The notes under the pieces are model-generated. The model worked only from the letters and a program-made list of their open reading frames with translations, was not told the DNA's origin and did not search any database. From assembly GCA_020851655.1 (NCBI GenBank), contig JADZCI010000159.1, forward strand, positions 1 through 47,162: a stretch of DNA of 47,162 nucleotides, given 5' to 3'. This DNA is from Bryobacterales bacterium (GTDB taxonomy: Bacteria; Acidobacteriota; Terriglobia; Bryobacterales; Bryobacteraceae). Below are positions 20,117 through 29,078 of this stretch, in pieces. A program made the translations under genes and the position numbers. Each line of letters begins with the position of its first letter. Position 1 is the first letter of the stretch.

Positions 20117-20980
20117 ATGATTCAATCGAAGATTCTAAAAACTGGAGTGCGCGCCGCGCTGGCGGCGCTGGCTGTTCAGGCTTACCTGCTTGCGCAACCG
20201 GCTCCCGCGCCCAGACCCATGGAAGACACCTTCCGGATGCTCCTGCTGGATGGACGGTCGTTCTTGGGCGTCGGCGTAGCCGAAATCGATGCCGAGCGAA
20301 GCAAGGCTCTGAAGCTGAAGGACGAGTACGGCGTGGAGGTGACGCGCATCGAGGATGATAGTCCCGCCGCAAGAGCCGGCCTCAAGGTGAACGATGTCAT
20401 TCTCGAGTACAACGGGCAGCGGGTCGAAGGTACGGAACAGTTTGTCCGCTTCGTCCGTGAGACTCCCGCGGGAAGAACCGTGAAGCTGCTGGTCAGCCGG
20501 AATGGCGCCACACAAACCATCGCGGCGATCCTGGCTGCCCGGAAACCGAAGGCGGAAGCCTACCGGTTTGAGTTCCCGAACATCGAAGTTCCCGTACCTG
20601 ATATTCCCCAAGCCAAGATGTCCTGGCGGAGTTCCATGCTCGGCGTGGAGGCAGAGTCTCTCGAATCACAACTGGCGGCCTACTTCGGGGTGAAGGAAGG
20701 CGTGCTCGTGCGAGCGGTGAACAAGTCAACCGTCGCCGAGAGAGCGGGGCTGAAGGCGGGTGACGTGCTGCTCAAGGTGGATGACACGAAGGTGATGACA
20801 CCCAGAGACGTCACTTCCGCGATTCGAGCCGCTCGCGCGAAGGACAAGAAGCAAGTCTCGCTGCTGGTGATGCGGGACAAACACGAAATCACCTTGAACG
20901 CGACGTTCGAGGATGAGGCGACCAGCGAAAAGCCGGCCATTCCCCGCTCAAAGTCCGTGACGACGCAGCGTCAACTGTAG
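20117..20980 (+). CDS. Exported protein with two PDZ domains
   Basis: This 287-residue protein has a signal peptide (about 1-26, ending LLAQPAPA) and two PDZ domains, at about 48-140 (LGVGVAEID, DSPAARAGLKVNDVILEYNG) and about 173-265 (LGVEAESL, STVAERAGLKAGDVLLKVDD). No protease domain or catalytic Ser/His/Asp set is present, so it is a binding protein rather than a DegP-type protease. The ATG at 20117 follows GGAGAGAA by six bases. It is 61 bases downstream of the anti-sigma gene on the same strand, which suggests a role in sensing or presenting envelope proteins to that sigma/anti-sigma pair (inference). Confidence 0.88.
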   Translation: MIQSKILKTGVRAALAALAVQAYLLAQPAPAPRPMEDTFRMLLLDGRSFLGVGVAEIDAERSKALKLKDEYGVEVTRIEDDSPAARAGLKVNDVILEYNGQRVEGTEQFVRFVRETPAGRTVKLLVSRNGATQTIAAILAARKPKAEAYRFEFPNIEVPVPDIPQAKMSWRSSMLGVEAESLESQLAAYFGVKEGVLVRAVNKSTVAERAGLKAGDVLLKVDDTKVMTPRDVTSAIRAARAKDKKQVSLLVMRDKHEITLNATFEDEATSEKPAIPRSKSVTTQRQL

Positions 20981-20996
20981 AGTTCCGCAGGCTGGT

Positions 20997-21371
20997 TCAA
21001 GAGTGAGCCAGGGCGCGGCGAACCTTACCTAACAGCAGGACCTGGTTTCGGGGCAGTCCCAGTTCGGAAGCGATCCGGCCGGCCGACTGCCCTTCTTCAT
21101 AGAGGGCCAATGCGCGCCGCCGCTTAAAGATGTCCAGGCCATCGTCTTTCGGCTGCGGCGGCGCCGCGGCCGCCTGTGATGGCATGGGGGAGCCTTGCGC
21201 GAGCAGGCTCCGGCAGACCAGGACTTCTTCCTCCAGGCGTCCGCAGCGCTCGGCGAGCCTCCGCTGGACTTGGCCTTGCTGGATCCGCATGGTGAGAAAC
21301 AGCGCCAGCGTAATCGAGATGACTACCGCCAAAACGGCGTAGATGGTAAGCGGTGCGGTGATCCAGTTCAT
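20997..21371 (-). CDS. Small membrane protein at the end of the flagellar operon
   Basis: I do not recognise this 124-residue protein with certainty. It has one N-terminal membrane helix (about 8-28), a basic and acidic coiled-coil stretch (about 30-55), a Pro/Ala linker, and a C-terminal helix-turn-helix-like segment (RRALALYEEGQSAGRIASEL, then GLPRNQVLLL). This layout resembles the small DUF2802-type proteins found in the flagellar clusters of other bacteria. It starts 2 bases after the FliN/FliY-like gene, so it belongs to the flagellar transcript. A role in flagellar placement or regulation is possible but unproven. Confidence 0.7.
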   Translation of the reverse strand: MNWITAPLTIYAVLAVVISITLALFLTMRIQQGQVQRRLAERCGRLEEEVLVCRSLLAQGSPMPSQAAAAPPQPKDDGLDIFKRRRALALYEEGQSAGRIASELGLPRNQVLLLGKVRRALAHS

Positions 21372-21373
21372 GG

Positions 21374-22204
21374 TTAGTACAGTGTCCTGAGCCTTTCTTC
21401 ACGGCTGATGATCTGTTGGATTCGCACGCCGTAATTGCCGTCGACAACAACGACTTCGCCGCGGGCGATGACGCAGTTGTTGACGATGATCTCGACGGGC
21501 TCAGTGATGGACCGGTTGAGCTCAACGATCGAACCGGTGGTCAGCTTGATGACGTCCTTGAGGCGCATCTGGGCGCGTCCAAATGAGACCCCTACCGGAA
21601 GCTCCACTTCCATGAGCAGCGCCATCGTCTTGGGCGCGGCAGGCTCCGCTTCGGCTCGTGCCGGCGCGAGGCTGACCGGCGGAGGAAGGGCGGAATCCTT
21701 CACCGGGACCGCCGTGTCCAGCACGGCGGCCAGCGCCGCGGAGATTACCACAATGATCTGGTGGACGCCGAGTGTTTCAGACGAGGCGTTGACCTGAAAC
21801 CGGTGCGGCTGGTCCGCCGGGACCACGCTGGTTTCCGATCCGGCGGCGCAGATGACTTCCTTCCTGACGCGGCGGCTGATTGCGCTGGCGGCCCCGGAGA
21901 GGGCCTGTTGAATCACCTCGACAAAGGTCGAGGCTTCCGACGCTTCGTCAGAGCCTTCGATGCCCGCGGTTCGTAGAACCTCGCGTCCCAGCGCGATGGC
22001 TGACTCCCTCGACGTTTCGAGCCAGAGCAACGATTCCGCCCCGGCGCTGAAGAGTTGCTGCCAGCGAAAACCGTCCGGCGGTGGTGGCGCTGGCGGTTTC
22101 CCGGCGAGCGACGCATGAATCTCTTCTCCGGTCATTGCCGCAAACGCGGTAGAGAATGCCTTGGCGAACTCGTCGGCCAGCCAGTTGGAAGCAGGAAGGC
22201 TCAT
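21374..22204 (-). CDS. FliN/FliY-like flagellar motor switch protein (long form)
   Basis: The C-terminal 80 residues (about 195-276) are a FliN-type SpoA domain: MEVELPVGVSFGRAQMRLKD, then LTTGSIVELNRS, then NCVIARGEVVVVDGNYGVRI. The N-terminal 170 residues look like a CheC/FliY-type domain, with a Pro/Ala linker between. FliN proteins form the C-ring base that binds CheY-P and the export ATPase complex. FliY forms in other bacteria also remove phosphate from CheY, but the CheC catalytic motif is not evident here. A short 82-residue FliN is encoded at 29419-29667, so the switch has two FliN-type proteins. The gene lies 3 bases after fliA. Confidence 0.85.
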   Translation of the reverse strand: MSLPASNWLADEFAKAFSTAFAAMTGEEIHASLAGKPPAPPPPDGFRWQQLFSAGAESLLWLETSRESAIALGREVLRTAGIEGSDEASEASTFVEVIQQALSGAASAISRRVRKEVICAAGSETSVVPADQPHRFQVNASSETLGVHQIIVVISAALAAVLDTAVPVKDSALPPPVSLAPARAEAEPAAPKTMALLMEVELPVGVSFGRAQMRLKDVIKLTTGSIVELNRSITEPVEIIVNNCVIARGEVVVVDGNYGVRIQQIISREERLRTLY

Positions 22205-22207
22205 GTT

Positions 22208-23047
22208 TTAGAGAAGTCCGGTACCCCGGTTTCCGGCAGGCCACTTTTTGCGGACAAAGGTCCTGAGTCGAAGAATAGCCTGAGATTTCAGTTGGGAAAC
22301 ACGAGACTCGTGCAGTTTGACGATGCGCGCAATTTCCCTAAGGGTCATTTCTTCCTGGTAGTAGAGGCCGAGCACCGTTCGCTCAATCTGAGGCATCTTG
22401 GCGATGCCTTCGGCCAGCACACGCTCAAGTTCACGGCGTTCGACAACGTGAGAGGGCCACTCTTCCTCGTTGCCCGAAATGAATTTCAGCAGGTCTTTGC
22501 CGCCCTCTTCGGGAGCGTTGGTCTCCAGGCTGCCCACGTTGAGCCCGCGGACTTCGACCAGCCACCCGTGATATTCCTCCAGCGACACTCCCAATTCGGC
22601 GGCGATTTCTTCTTCTGAAGGCGCGCGGTGAAGCTGCTGTTCGAGCGCGGCGATGGCGCTCTCGATCTGCTTGCTCTTGCGGCGCTGCTGGCGGGGGGCC
22701 CAATCGAGGCCGCGGAGACTGTCCAGAATAGCGCCCTTAATCTTGTATTCCGCGTATGTCTTGAGCTTGACGTTGTGGGCGGAGTCATACCGGTCGATGG
22801 CCGAGATGAGTCCGACAATGCCGGTGGACACCAGGTCGTCCAGACTCACACTATCCGGCAAGCGCTCGTGAATCCGCCTGGCGATCAGCCTGACCTGCGG
22901 CAGGTGAGCCAGGATGAGCTCTTCGCGCTCCTGCGGGCTGATTTCCCTGGCGGCCCGGTAGGGATTTGCGCTTGCGTCACTATGGCTCGCCGGGACGTCC
23001 CACTCCGTGGCCGTACCCGACTTGGCGTCGTTATGCTGCTGCCACAC
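22208..23047 (-). CDS. fliA: Flagellar sigma factor FliA (sigma-28)
   Basis: This 279-residue group 3 sigma factor has region 2 in HLPQVRLIARRIHERLP and DRYDSAHNVKLKTYAEYKIK (the FliA/WhiG signature) and region 3 around LEQQLHRAPSEEEIAAELGV. Region 4 is AKMPQIERTVLGLYYQEEMT with the helix-turn-helix LREIARIVKLHESRVSQL. It directs late flagellar promoters of the TAAA-N15-GCCGATAA type; two such sites are listed in this window. The start lies 17 bases inside flhF, so the usual flhG between them is absent. No anti-sigma flgM is seen in the window. Confidence 0.95.
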   Translation of the reverse strand: MWQQHNDAKSGTATEWDVPASHSDASANPYRAAREISPQEREELILAHLPQVRLIARRIHERLPDSVSLDDLVSTGIVGLISAIDRYDSAHNVKLKTYAEYKIKGAILDSLRGLDWAPRQQRRKSKQIESAIAALEQQLHRAPSEEEIAAELGVSLEEYHGWLVEVRGLNVGSLETNAPEEGGKDLLKFISGNEEEWPSHVVERRELERVLAEGIAKMPQIERTVLGLYYQEEMTLREIARIVKLHESRVSQLKSQAILRLRTFVRKKWPAGNRGTGLL

Positions 23048-24119
23048 TGGTTCGCTTCTCCTCAGCTAACAAGAGCTGGATGAGTTTTTCGCGACTTGCA
23101 GGCTCCAGGTCTTCTGGGATCTGACGTCCCCACCCGAGATAGGAAACGGGAAGGCCGCCTTCGGCCGCCAGGGCGATCACGTGACCGTGACTGCCGGCTT
23201 CGTCCATGTGCGTAATCAGGAGGTGATCCGGTTTCATGACCTGCCAGCGCTGCATCGCACTCCGTAGATCGGCAGTTCGCGTCGATGCCGTTAGGACCAG
23301 CAGGACCTCCAGTCCGTCGATTTGCGCCAGCGCGTGCGCCAGGTCGTGGCGCGCGTCGCCTTCGGAGGGAGTAAGCCCAGGAGTATCCACCAGCAGCAAG
23401 TCGTACTCGCCTGCTTTGATTGGCGGGCGGAGCGCGCCCCCGGAATAGTCCCCTTGCACGAAGTTCGCACCCAGGATGGCGGCGCAGGCCTTCAACTGTT
23501 CCGCCGCGCCAATGCGGGCGTCGTCGAGCGAAAGAAATGTGATTCGCTTACCTTGGTTGAGACCCAACTGGAAGGCCAGTTTGACGAGTGCCGTGGTCTT
23601 GCCGGCGCCGGCGGGACCCACGACCGCAAGAGCGTTCGACGCCGTCTGGGAAGTCTTGAGCTCGCCGCCCAGGAAACTCCTGAGCTTCTCCGCGACAGAA
23701 CCGGTCTCCGGCCGTTCAGAGGCCGCCTTGAGCCACGCTGTGGCCGTTTCAGCGGACACTCCACGGTCTTCCAGTCTCTCCAGAAGGACCTCACTCTCCG
23801 GGTCGGGTGTGGCGTTCGATGCACACAGCGCGCTCGACATTCGCATCAGTTGCTGGCGCAGTCCGGAGACTTCCGCCAGCAGGCTTTTCCACTGCGGGTC
23901 GGCATTCGCGTCAGCGGGCGGAGCCGGTCTCCGAGGCGGTGTCGTCACCGCCACAGGCTTAGGTTCGTCCAGGCCAACCACGACTTCAAAGCCGCCTTGA
24001 GCCCGGTTCGAGGCTGGCGGACGCCGGGACTCCAGCAGCAACACGTCTTCGCCCAACTCCTGACGTGCCTTGGCGAAAGCTTGTTCCATCGTATTGGCAA
24101 AGTATGATTTTCGGATCAT
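23031..24119 (-). CDS. flhF: Flagellar biosynthesis GTPase FlhF
   Basis: This 362-residue SRP-type GTPase begins MIRKSYFANTMEQAFAKARQ, the FlhF N-terminal signature. A variable Pro/Ala region follows (about 50-78), then an N domain and a G domain. The P-loop is GPAGAGKTT (168-176), and the later G motif is LLLVDTPGLTPS. FlhF places and starts new flagella at the cell pole in many bacteria. It is somewhat shorter than usual because of a short variable region. Its ATG overlaps the flhA stop by four bases (ATGA) and its 3' end overlaps fliA by 17 bases. The partner ATPase gene flhG, normally next to it, is missing. Confidence 0.94.
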   Translation of the reverse strand: MIRKSYFANTMEQAFAKARQELGEDVLLLESRRPPASNRAQGGFEVVVGLDEPKPVAVTTPPRRPAPPADANADPQWKSLLAEVSGLRQQLMRMSSALCASNATPDPESEVLLERLEDRGVSAETATAWLKAASERPETGSVAEKLRSFLGGELKTSQTASNALAVVGPAGAGKTTALVKLAFQLGLNQGKRITFLSLDDARIGAAEQLKACAAILGANFVQGDYSGGALRPPIKAGEYDLLLVDTPGLTPSEGDARHDLAHALAQIDGLEVLLVLTASTRTADLRSAMQRWQVMKPDHLLITHMDEAGSHGHVIALAAEGGLPVSYLGWGRQIPEDLEPASREKLIQLLLAEEKRTSVAAA

Positions 24120-26257
24120 TGGCTAATGACTCCCAACGAGATCACGCGAATGCCCGCTGGGACTTCCGCGTGGGAAATGACAGAAACGTTCGGATGCTGG
24201 GCTTCGATCAACTGGCGTAGAAAATGCCTCGCACCGGTGCTTGACAGGACCACAGCCGTCGAGGATGCTGGTCCGGCCGCCTTCGACACCGCGTCCAGGA
24301 TGTCCCGCACCCGTTGTGGCGGCAGGTTCAGTTGAGAAGTGGCCTCACTGTGCTCGGTCGCGGACTCGATCCACTTTTCGAGTTCGGGGTGCAGGAAGTA
24401 TGTGGCCAGTTCGCCATTGCGATTCAGGTAGGGCCGGACGAGTGTACGCCGGAGAGCCTGCCGTACGAATTCGGTGAGCAGCACCGGGTTGCGTGTAATT
24501 CCGGCCGCTTCGCTCAAACTTTCCAGAATCGAAGCCCCGTCGCGAATCGAAACACGCTCGCGCAGGAGGTTCTGCAGCACGCGCTGGACCGTAACCAGAG
24601 GCAGCAATTTCGGCACCAGATCTTCAACAACTCGCGGGTTCTCGGTAGCCACCCGATCCAGGTACTGCTTCGCGTCCTGCCGCGAGAAAATCTCATTGGC
24701 GTGGCGGCGAATCAGTTCGGAAAGATGCGTTCCCAGGATGCTCGTCGAGTCAACAACGGTGTAGCCGGCGGCTCGCGCCTGTTCCGCCTTTTCAGCCGGA
24801 ATCCAGAGGGCTGAAATCCCAAATGCCGGTTCCTGAGTCGGCATGCCGTCGATTTGCGGACAGTTGGGGTCTGTCGGAATGGCGAGTTCGCACCCCGCCA
24901 TGAGTTCATAGCGCGCGATCTCGACGCCTTTGAGTTGGACTACGTACTCGCGGACCTTGAGAGACAGGTTGTCAATGACTCTCACCGGTGGAAGCAGGTA
25001 GCCGAGGTCTTGCACCAACTGGCGCCGGATCGCTCCAATGCGGCGCAGTAGAGGGGACTCGGCTCCACCCTCAACCATGCGGACCAGCCCCAGGCCCACT
25101 TCCACCGCCAGGGGCTCGACCCTCAGCAGAGGTTCGAGGCTTTCCTTGGCGGGCGCCGACGGCGCATCGGCGGCAAGAGAGGTTGAATCCAAACGCTTCT
25201 GCAAGCGGAAGGCGGCATAACCCACGCCGCTCCCCAGGATCAGAAATGGCAGCGTGGGAAGCCCTGGAAAGATGCTCATCATCACCAGCGCCCCCGAGGC
25301 AAGCATCAAAGGCTGGGGCGAACCAAGCACCTGGCGCTGAAAATCGGTCCCCATCTGGTAGTCGGAACTGGCGCGGGTGACGATGAGGCCGCCGGAGATC
25401 GAGATCATGAGCGCCGGGATGACGGTGACCAATCCATCGCCGATGGTCAGCACCGTGTAGGTTTCCATGGCCTGCCGCAGTTCCATGCCGTGCTGCAGAA
25501 CGCCAATCAGGAATCCGGCGATGATGTTGATCGACGTAATGAGAATGCTGGCGACGGCGTCGCGCTGCGTGAAGCGGGTCGATCCGTCCATGGCGCCGTA
25601 GAACTCGGCTTCGAGCGCGAGAGACTTGCGGCGTTCCCTCGCTTCGCTTTCCGAGATCAAGCCGGCGTTCAAATCGGCGTCGATGGACATCTGCTTTCCG
25701 GGCAAGGCATCCAACGTGAAACGCGCCGTCACTTCCGAGATGCGGACCGCGCCGTGGTTGATGACGACATACTGAATCGCGATCAGAACGAGAAAGATCA
25801 CGACTCCGATGATGTAGTTGCCGCCCACGACGAAGCTGCCAAAGGACTCAATCACGTGTCCGGCGGCGGCGGTGCCCCGATTTCCTTGAAGCAAGATCAA
25901 TCTGGCCGATGAGACGTTCAGGGCCAGCCTGAACAGAGTCATCAACAGAAGCGTAGTCGGGAAGACGCTGAACTCCGCTGGTTGGCGGATATACATCGAC
26001 ACCAGCAGAATGACCAGCGACAACGTAATGTTGGCGCTGATGAGCACGTCCAGCAGCAGCGGCGGTAGCGGCATGATCATCGCTACCAGGATTCCCATCA
26101 CGGCCAGAGGGACGGCGATCTCAGCGCTTGCCAGCCGGCGGAGGTCCAGCCCTCCAACCCGAGCCGTCGGACTGCCTCCGCCCGTGGGTTTGCGGTTGCT
26201 GTGCATGCCAGACGGCAGCGGCGAAGAAATCGAAGCGGGAAGTATGGGAGTCGTCAC
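24116..26257 (-). CDS. flhA: Flagellar export gate protein FlhA
   Basis: This 713-residue inner-membrane protein forms the nonameric ring of the flagellar type III export gate and couples export to the proton gradient. The first 50 residues are a polar tail. About eight membrane helices occupy roughly residues 50-345, with the family signature FRLALNVSSARLIL and the cytoplasmic FHIPEP-region motif LDALPGKQMSIDADLNAGLI. The C-terminal cytoplasmic domain that receives chaperone-substrate complexes spans about 370-713. It lies 4 bases after flhB and overlaps flhF by four bases. Confidence 0.97.
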   Translation of the reverse strand: MTTPILPASISSPLPSGMHSNRKPTGGGSPTARVGGLDLRRLASAEIAVPLAVMGILVAMIMPLPPLLLDVLISANITLSLVILLVSMYIRQPAEFSVFPTTLLLMTLFRLALNVSSARLILLQGNRGTAAAGHVIESFGSFVVGGNYIIGVVIFLVLIAIQYVVINHGAVRISEVTARFTLDALPGKQMSIDADLNAGLISESEARERRKSLALEAEFYGAMDGSTRFTQRDAVASILITSINIIAGFLIGVLQHGMELRQAMETYTVLTIGDGLVTVIPALMISISGGLIVTRASSDYQMGTDFQRQVLGSPQPLMLASGALVMMSIFPGLPTLPFLILGSGVGYAAFRLQKRLDSTSLAADAPSAPAKESLEPLLRVEPLAVEVGLGLVRMVEGGAESPLLRRIGAIRRQLVQDLGYLLPPVRVIDNLSLKVREYVVQLKGVEIARYELMAGCELAIPTDPNCPQIDGMPTQEPAFGISALWIPAEKAEQARAAGYTVVDSTSILGTHLSELIRRHANEIFSRQDAKQYLDRVATENPRVVEDLVPKLLPLVTVQRVLQNLLRERVSIRDGASILESLSEAAGITRNPVLLTEFVRQALRRTLVRPYLNRNGELATYFLHPELEKWIESATEHSEATSQLNLPPQRVRDILDAVSKAAGPASSTAVVLSSTGARHFLRQLIEAQHPNVSVISHAEVPAGIRVISLGVISQ

Positions 26258-26261
26258 GAGC

Positions 26262-27326
26262 CTATCCTGGCCGCCGTCCGTTCATGATCCGGTAAATGTA
26301 AGCCAGTATTTCGGCCACCGCGCGGTAGAGATGCGCCGGAATCTCCTGGCCGACATCCACCGACTTGTACAGGGCGCGGGCCAAGGGGGGATTCTCAATA
26401 ACGGGAACCTGGTGCTCCAGCGCTTTCTGGCGGATGCGCAGTGCCAGGAAGTTCTTACCTTTCGCCACTACCTTGGGAGCCGCCATATCCTGCACGTTGT
26501 ATCGGATGGCCACGGCAAAATGTGTAGGGTTGACAATGACGGCCGTGGCCTTCGGCACTTCCGACATCATCTTCCGGCGGAGGAGGTCGCGGCGAAGGCG
26601 GCGAATCCGCATCTTGATCTCAGGATTTCCGTCGGACTGCTTGTATTCTTCCCGGATCTCCTGCTTGGTCATGCGCATTTCTCGCATGTAGCGGCGCCGC
26701 TGGCGGAACAGGTCAATGGCGCCCCAAACAACAAACAGCCCGGTGACTTTCCACAGCAGGTCCATCAGCGAAGAACTGACCAATGCCGCGCCGTGCCGGA
26801 GCGGCATGAACGGGATCTTCATGAAAAGACTCGCCTGATCGGCGGCAACCGCCCAAACGGCGGCGAACAGCAACGGGAGCAGGATGAGAGCCTGAACCAG
26901 CGAGGTCAAGTTCTGAGCAGGCAGTTCCTTCAGACGGCTCATCGGGCTGAGACGATTAAAATCCGGTTTGAGCCGGCTTCCGGCAATCCCAAAGCCCGTG
27001 ACTCCGAGCTGCAGGCCTAAAGCGCCGGCAAACAGGATGGAACCTCCAATGAGAAGTGGCATCAGCAGGTCCCAGGCATACCCCCGGAAGATGTCCGTTA
27101 CCGCCGGGACGCCCATATCGCCCGGCCGAGCGATGTGAAGAGCCCGAACGAGAACCGTCTGCTGGCGTGCCCAGTATTGCGGACCCTGAGCCGCCAGAAG
27201 CGTCACGAAGACCAGAAACTGGAAGCCGAACAGAAACTCGCGGCTGGTCGGGAAGCGGCCTTCCTCGCGCGCCTTCTTGAGGCGTTGCGGTGTGGGTTTC
27301 TCGGTCTTTTGTCCCTGATCAGCCAT
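26262..27326 (-). CDS. flhB: Flagellar export specificity switch FlhB
   Basis: This 354-residue protein has four membrane helices and a cytoplasmic domain with the self-cleavage site N266-P-T-H in VIVNPTHFAVAIRY. Cleavage between Asn and Pro switches export from rod/hook subunits to filament subunits, in response to FliK. The N-terminus TEKPTPQRLKKAREEGRFP is the family signature. FliK is encoded in the same operon (31285-32619). The start overlaps the fliR stop by one base (TAATG), and flhA follows 4 bases after the stop. Confidence 0.97.
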   Translation of the reverse strand: MADQGQKTEKPTPQRLKKAREEGRFPTSREFLFGFQFLVFVTLLAAQGPQYWARQQTVLVRALHIARPGDMGVPAVTDIFRGYAWDLLMPLLIGGSILFAGALGLQLGVTGFGIAGSRLKPDFNRLSPMSRLKELPAQNLTSLVQALILLPLLFAAVWAVAADQASLFMKIPFMPLRHGAALVSSSLMDLLWKVTGLFVVWGAIDLFRQRRRYMREMRMTKQEIREEYKQSDGNPEIKMRIRRLRRDLLRRKMMSEVPKATAVIVNPTHFAVAIRYNVQDMAAPKVVAKGKNFLALRIRQKALEHQVPVIENPPLARALYKSVDVGQEIPAHLYRAVAEILAYIYRIMNGRRPG

Positions 27327-28087
27327 TAGGCGCCCAGAAACGTGGCGATTGACGCAGTCGCGCTTTGGATGGCGCTCCCGTACATCCGGACGAAGACGGG
27401 AAGCAGAATCGCCAGCAGCACGAGAGCGGCGAGCATCTTGAGGGGCAGCGCCAGGGTCAACAACTGCAACTGGCTCTGGAGACGCCCGAGCAAAGCAAGC
27501 GTAAGGTCGAGAAGCACCAGAAAACCGGCGATGGGCAGCGCCAGGCGAACGCCCAACTCAATCATCGAGGAGCTGTGCTTGACGACCGCCGAGACCAGCC
27601 CTTCCATGCTGCCGGCGACATGTCCCGGAGGCCACACCTCCAGGCTTCGAACGAAGGTTTTCAGAACTACTCGCTCCAAACCGAGTGCGAAGAAGAGCAG
27701 GTTGGCGCCAAGTTGCGCCAGCACGGAGATCACCGGGCTGTCGGCCTCGCTCCCCGGATCGACTGTGGAAGCATAGGAGAAACCCGCCTGTAGACCGATC
27801 ATCTGCGTGGCGATTGCGAAGACTTCGGCGATGAAGGCAACGATCAAGCCGAGGCCCACTCCCACCACAGCTTCGCCGGCCATCCACGCGGCAAACTGTC
27901 CCCCGGTCAAGCGCGACTCGGGCAATACTGGCCAGACTGGATAAAGCGCCACGGTCAGCGCCAGGACAAAGACCACACGTGTCATCTGGGGCATTGACTT
28001 GGCGCCGGGAATCGGCACGAATACAAGGACCGAGCCGACTCGGGCCAACACCAACAGGAAGCGCAGGACGAGAGTGCTATCGAACAT
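27326..28087 (-). CDS. fliR: Flagellar export gate protein FliR
   Basis: This 253-residue protein has about six membrane helices and belongs to the FliR/SpaR/HrcT family, part of the FliP5-FliQ4-FliR1 export channel. Visible features are the N-terminal FLLVLARVGSVLVFVPIPG, the loop GLQAGFSYASTVDPGSEADS, and the C-terminal KMLAALVLLAILLPVFVRM. It overlaps fliQ by 11 bases and flhB by one base. Confidence 0.95.
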   Translation of the reverse strand: MFDSTLVLRFLLVLARVGSVLVFVPIPGAKSMPQMTRVVFVLALTVALYPVWPVLPESRLTGGQFAAWMAGEAVVGVGLGLIVAFIAEVFAIATQMIGLQAGFSYASTVDPGSEADSPVISVLAQLGANLLFFALGLERVVLKTFVRSLEVWPPGHVAGSMEGLVSAVVKHSSSMIELGVRLALPIAGFLVLLDLTLALLGRLQSQLQLLTLALPLKMLAALVLLAILLPVFVRMYGSAIQSATASIATFLGA

Positions 28088-28346
28088 ACCGTCCGAGATC
28101 GCCGAACAAACCGACGGTGTATGCCGTGAGGCGGCTCAACATCCAGGGCATCGCGATCAGCAGTCCGGCAAGGAAGGCCGCGAGCCGCGGCACGCTGCCG
28201 AACGCCGGGTCCTGTATCGACGTCAAAATCTGGAGCAGGCTGATCAGGATTCCGGCAATGAGTCCGATGGCCAGCAGGGGCAGGCTGATCCAAAACGTCG
28301 CCATCAACGCGTGGTGGAGTATGTCGATTACAGTTTGAGGGGTCAT
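28077..28346 (-). CDS. fliQ: Flagellar export gate protein FliQ
   Basis: This 89-residue protein has two membrane helices forming a hairpin, with the family signature GLIAGILISLLQILTSIQD. It is part of the FliPQR channel. Length and position (between fliP and fliR) are as expected. It begins 3 bases after the fliP stop and overlaps fliR by 11 bases. Confidence 0.95.
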   Translation of the reverse strand: MTPQTVIDILHHALMATFWISLPLLAIGLIAGILISLLQILTSIQDPAFGSVPRLAAFLAGLLIAMPWMLSRLTAYTVGLFGDLGRYVR

Positions 28347-28349
28347 ATG

Positions 28350-29078
28350 TCAGTAAAAGGTCTTGAGAAGGGATCCGACGACGAGATTCCAGCCGTCGAC
28401 AAGGACAAATAGAAGGATCTTGAAGGGCGCCGAGATCATCACAGGCGGCAACTGGACCATTCCGACCGAAAGCGTAACGGAGGCGACGACCAGGTCTATG
28501 ACGAGGAACGGAAGAAATAGCACAGCGCCAATCTGGAAACCTGCCTTCAACTCCGACAGCACGTATGCTGGGATCAATATGCCCAAATCCAGGTCTTCCG
28601 GGCTCTTGGGCGGGGGAGTCTTGGTTGTTTCGACCATCAGGGCAATGTCCTTTTCCCGCGCAAAGCGCAAGAGGAACGACTTCAGTGGACGGGTGCCTTG
28701 ATCCCAAGCTTCCTGGCGGCTGACTTTGCCCTGCTCCAACGGTTCCCATCCGGACTTGTACATCTGTTCGGCCACCGGCCGGACGATGATCAGGCTTAGA
28801 AACAACGCCAGTCCAATGAGGACCTGGTTTGACGGCGCTGTTTGGGTTCCCAGCGCCTGGCGGAGGAAATGGAGCACCAAAGTGATGCGCAGGAAGGGCG
28901 TAATGGAGACGATTACCGCGGGCAGCAGGGTGAGGGCTGACAGCAAGACGACGATCTGCAGCGGAACCCCCAGAACCGATGCCCCTTTGTTCTGGCTAAG
29001 GGCGATCCCGAACAGCGTGTCGTTAGGTGCGGCCAGTAGGGCGCTCATTGACAGACCGGCGAGCCAGATTATGCGCAT
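28350..29078 (-). CDS. fliP: Flagellar export gate protein FliP
   Basis: This 242-residue protein has a cleavable-looking N-terminal hydrophobic segment (about 1-16, ending SALLAAP), then the membrane segments of the FliP family. The signatures are PFLRITLVLHFLRQALGTQ and ILIPAYVLSELKAGFQIG. FliP is the core of the export channel, with FliQ and FliR. The start lies 10 bases inside fliO, consistent with coupling to that assembly factor. Confidence 0.96.
   Translation of the reverse strand: MRIIWLAGLSMSALLAAPNDTLFGIALSQNKGASVLGVPLQIVVLLSALTLLPAVIVSITPFLRITLVLHFLRQALGTQTAPSNQVLIGLALFLSLIIVRPVAEQMYKSGWEPLEQGKVSRQEAWDQGTRPLKSFLLRFAREKDIALMVETTKTPPPKSPEDLDLGILIPAYVLSELKAGFQIGAVLFLPFLVIDLVVASVTLSVGMVQLPPVMISAPFKILLFVLVDGWNLVVGSLLKTFY

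Noticed and set aside
26010..27020. A plus-strand open frame of 336 codons
   Set aside because: It is antisense to flhA and flhB, both of which are clearly real.
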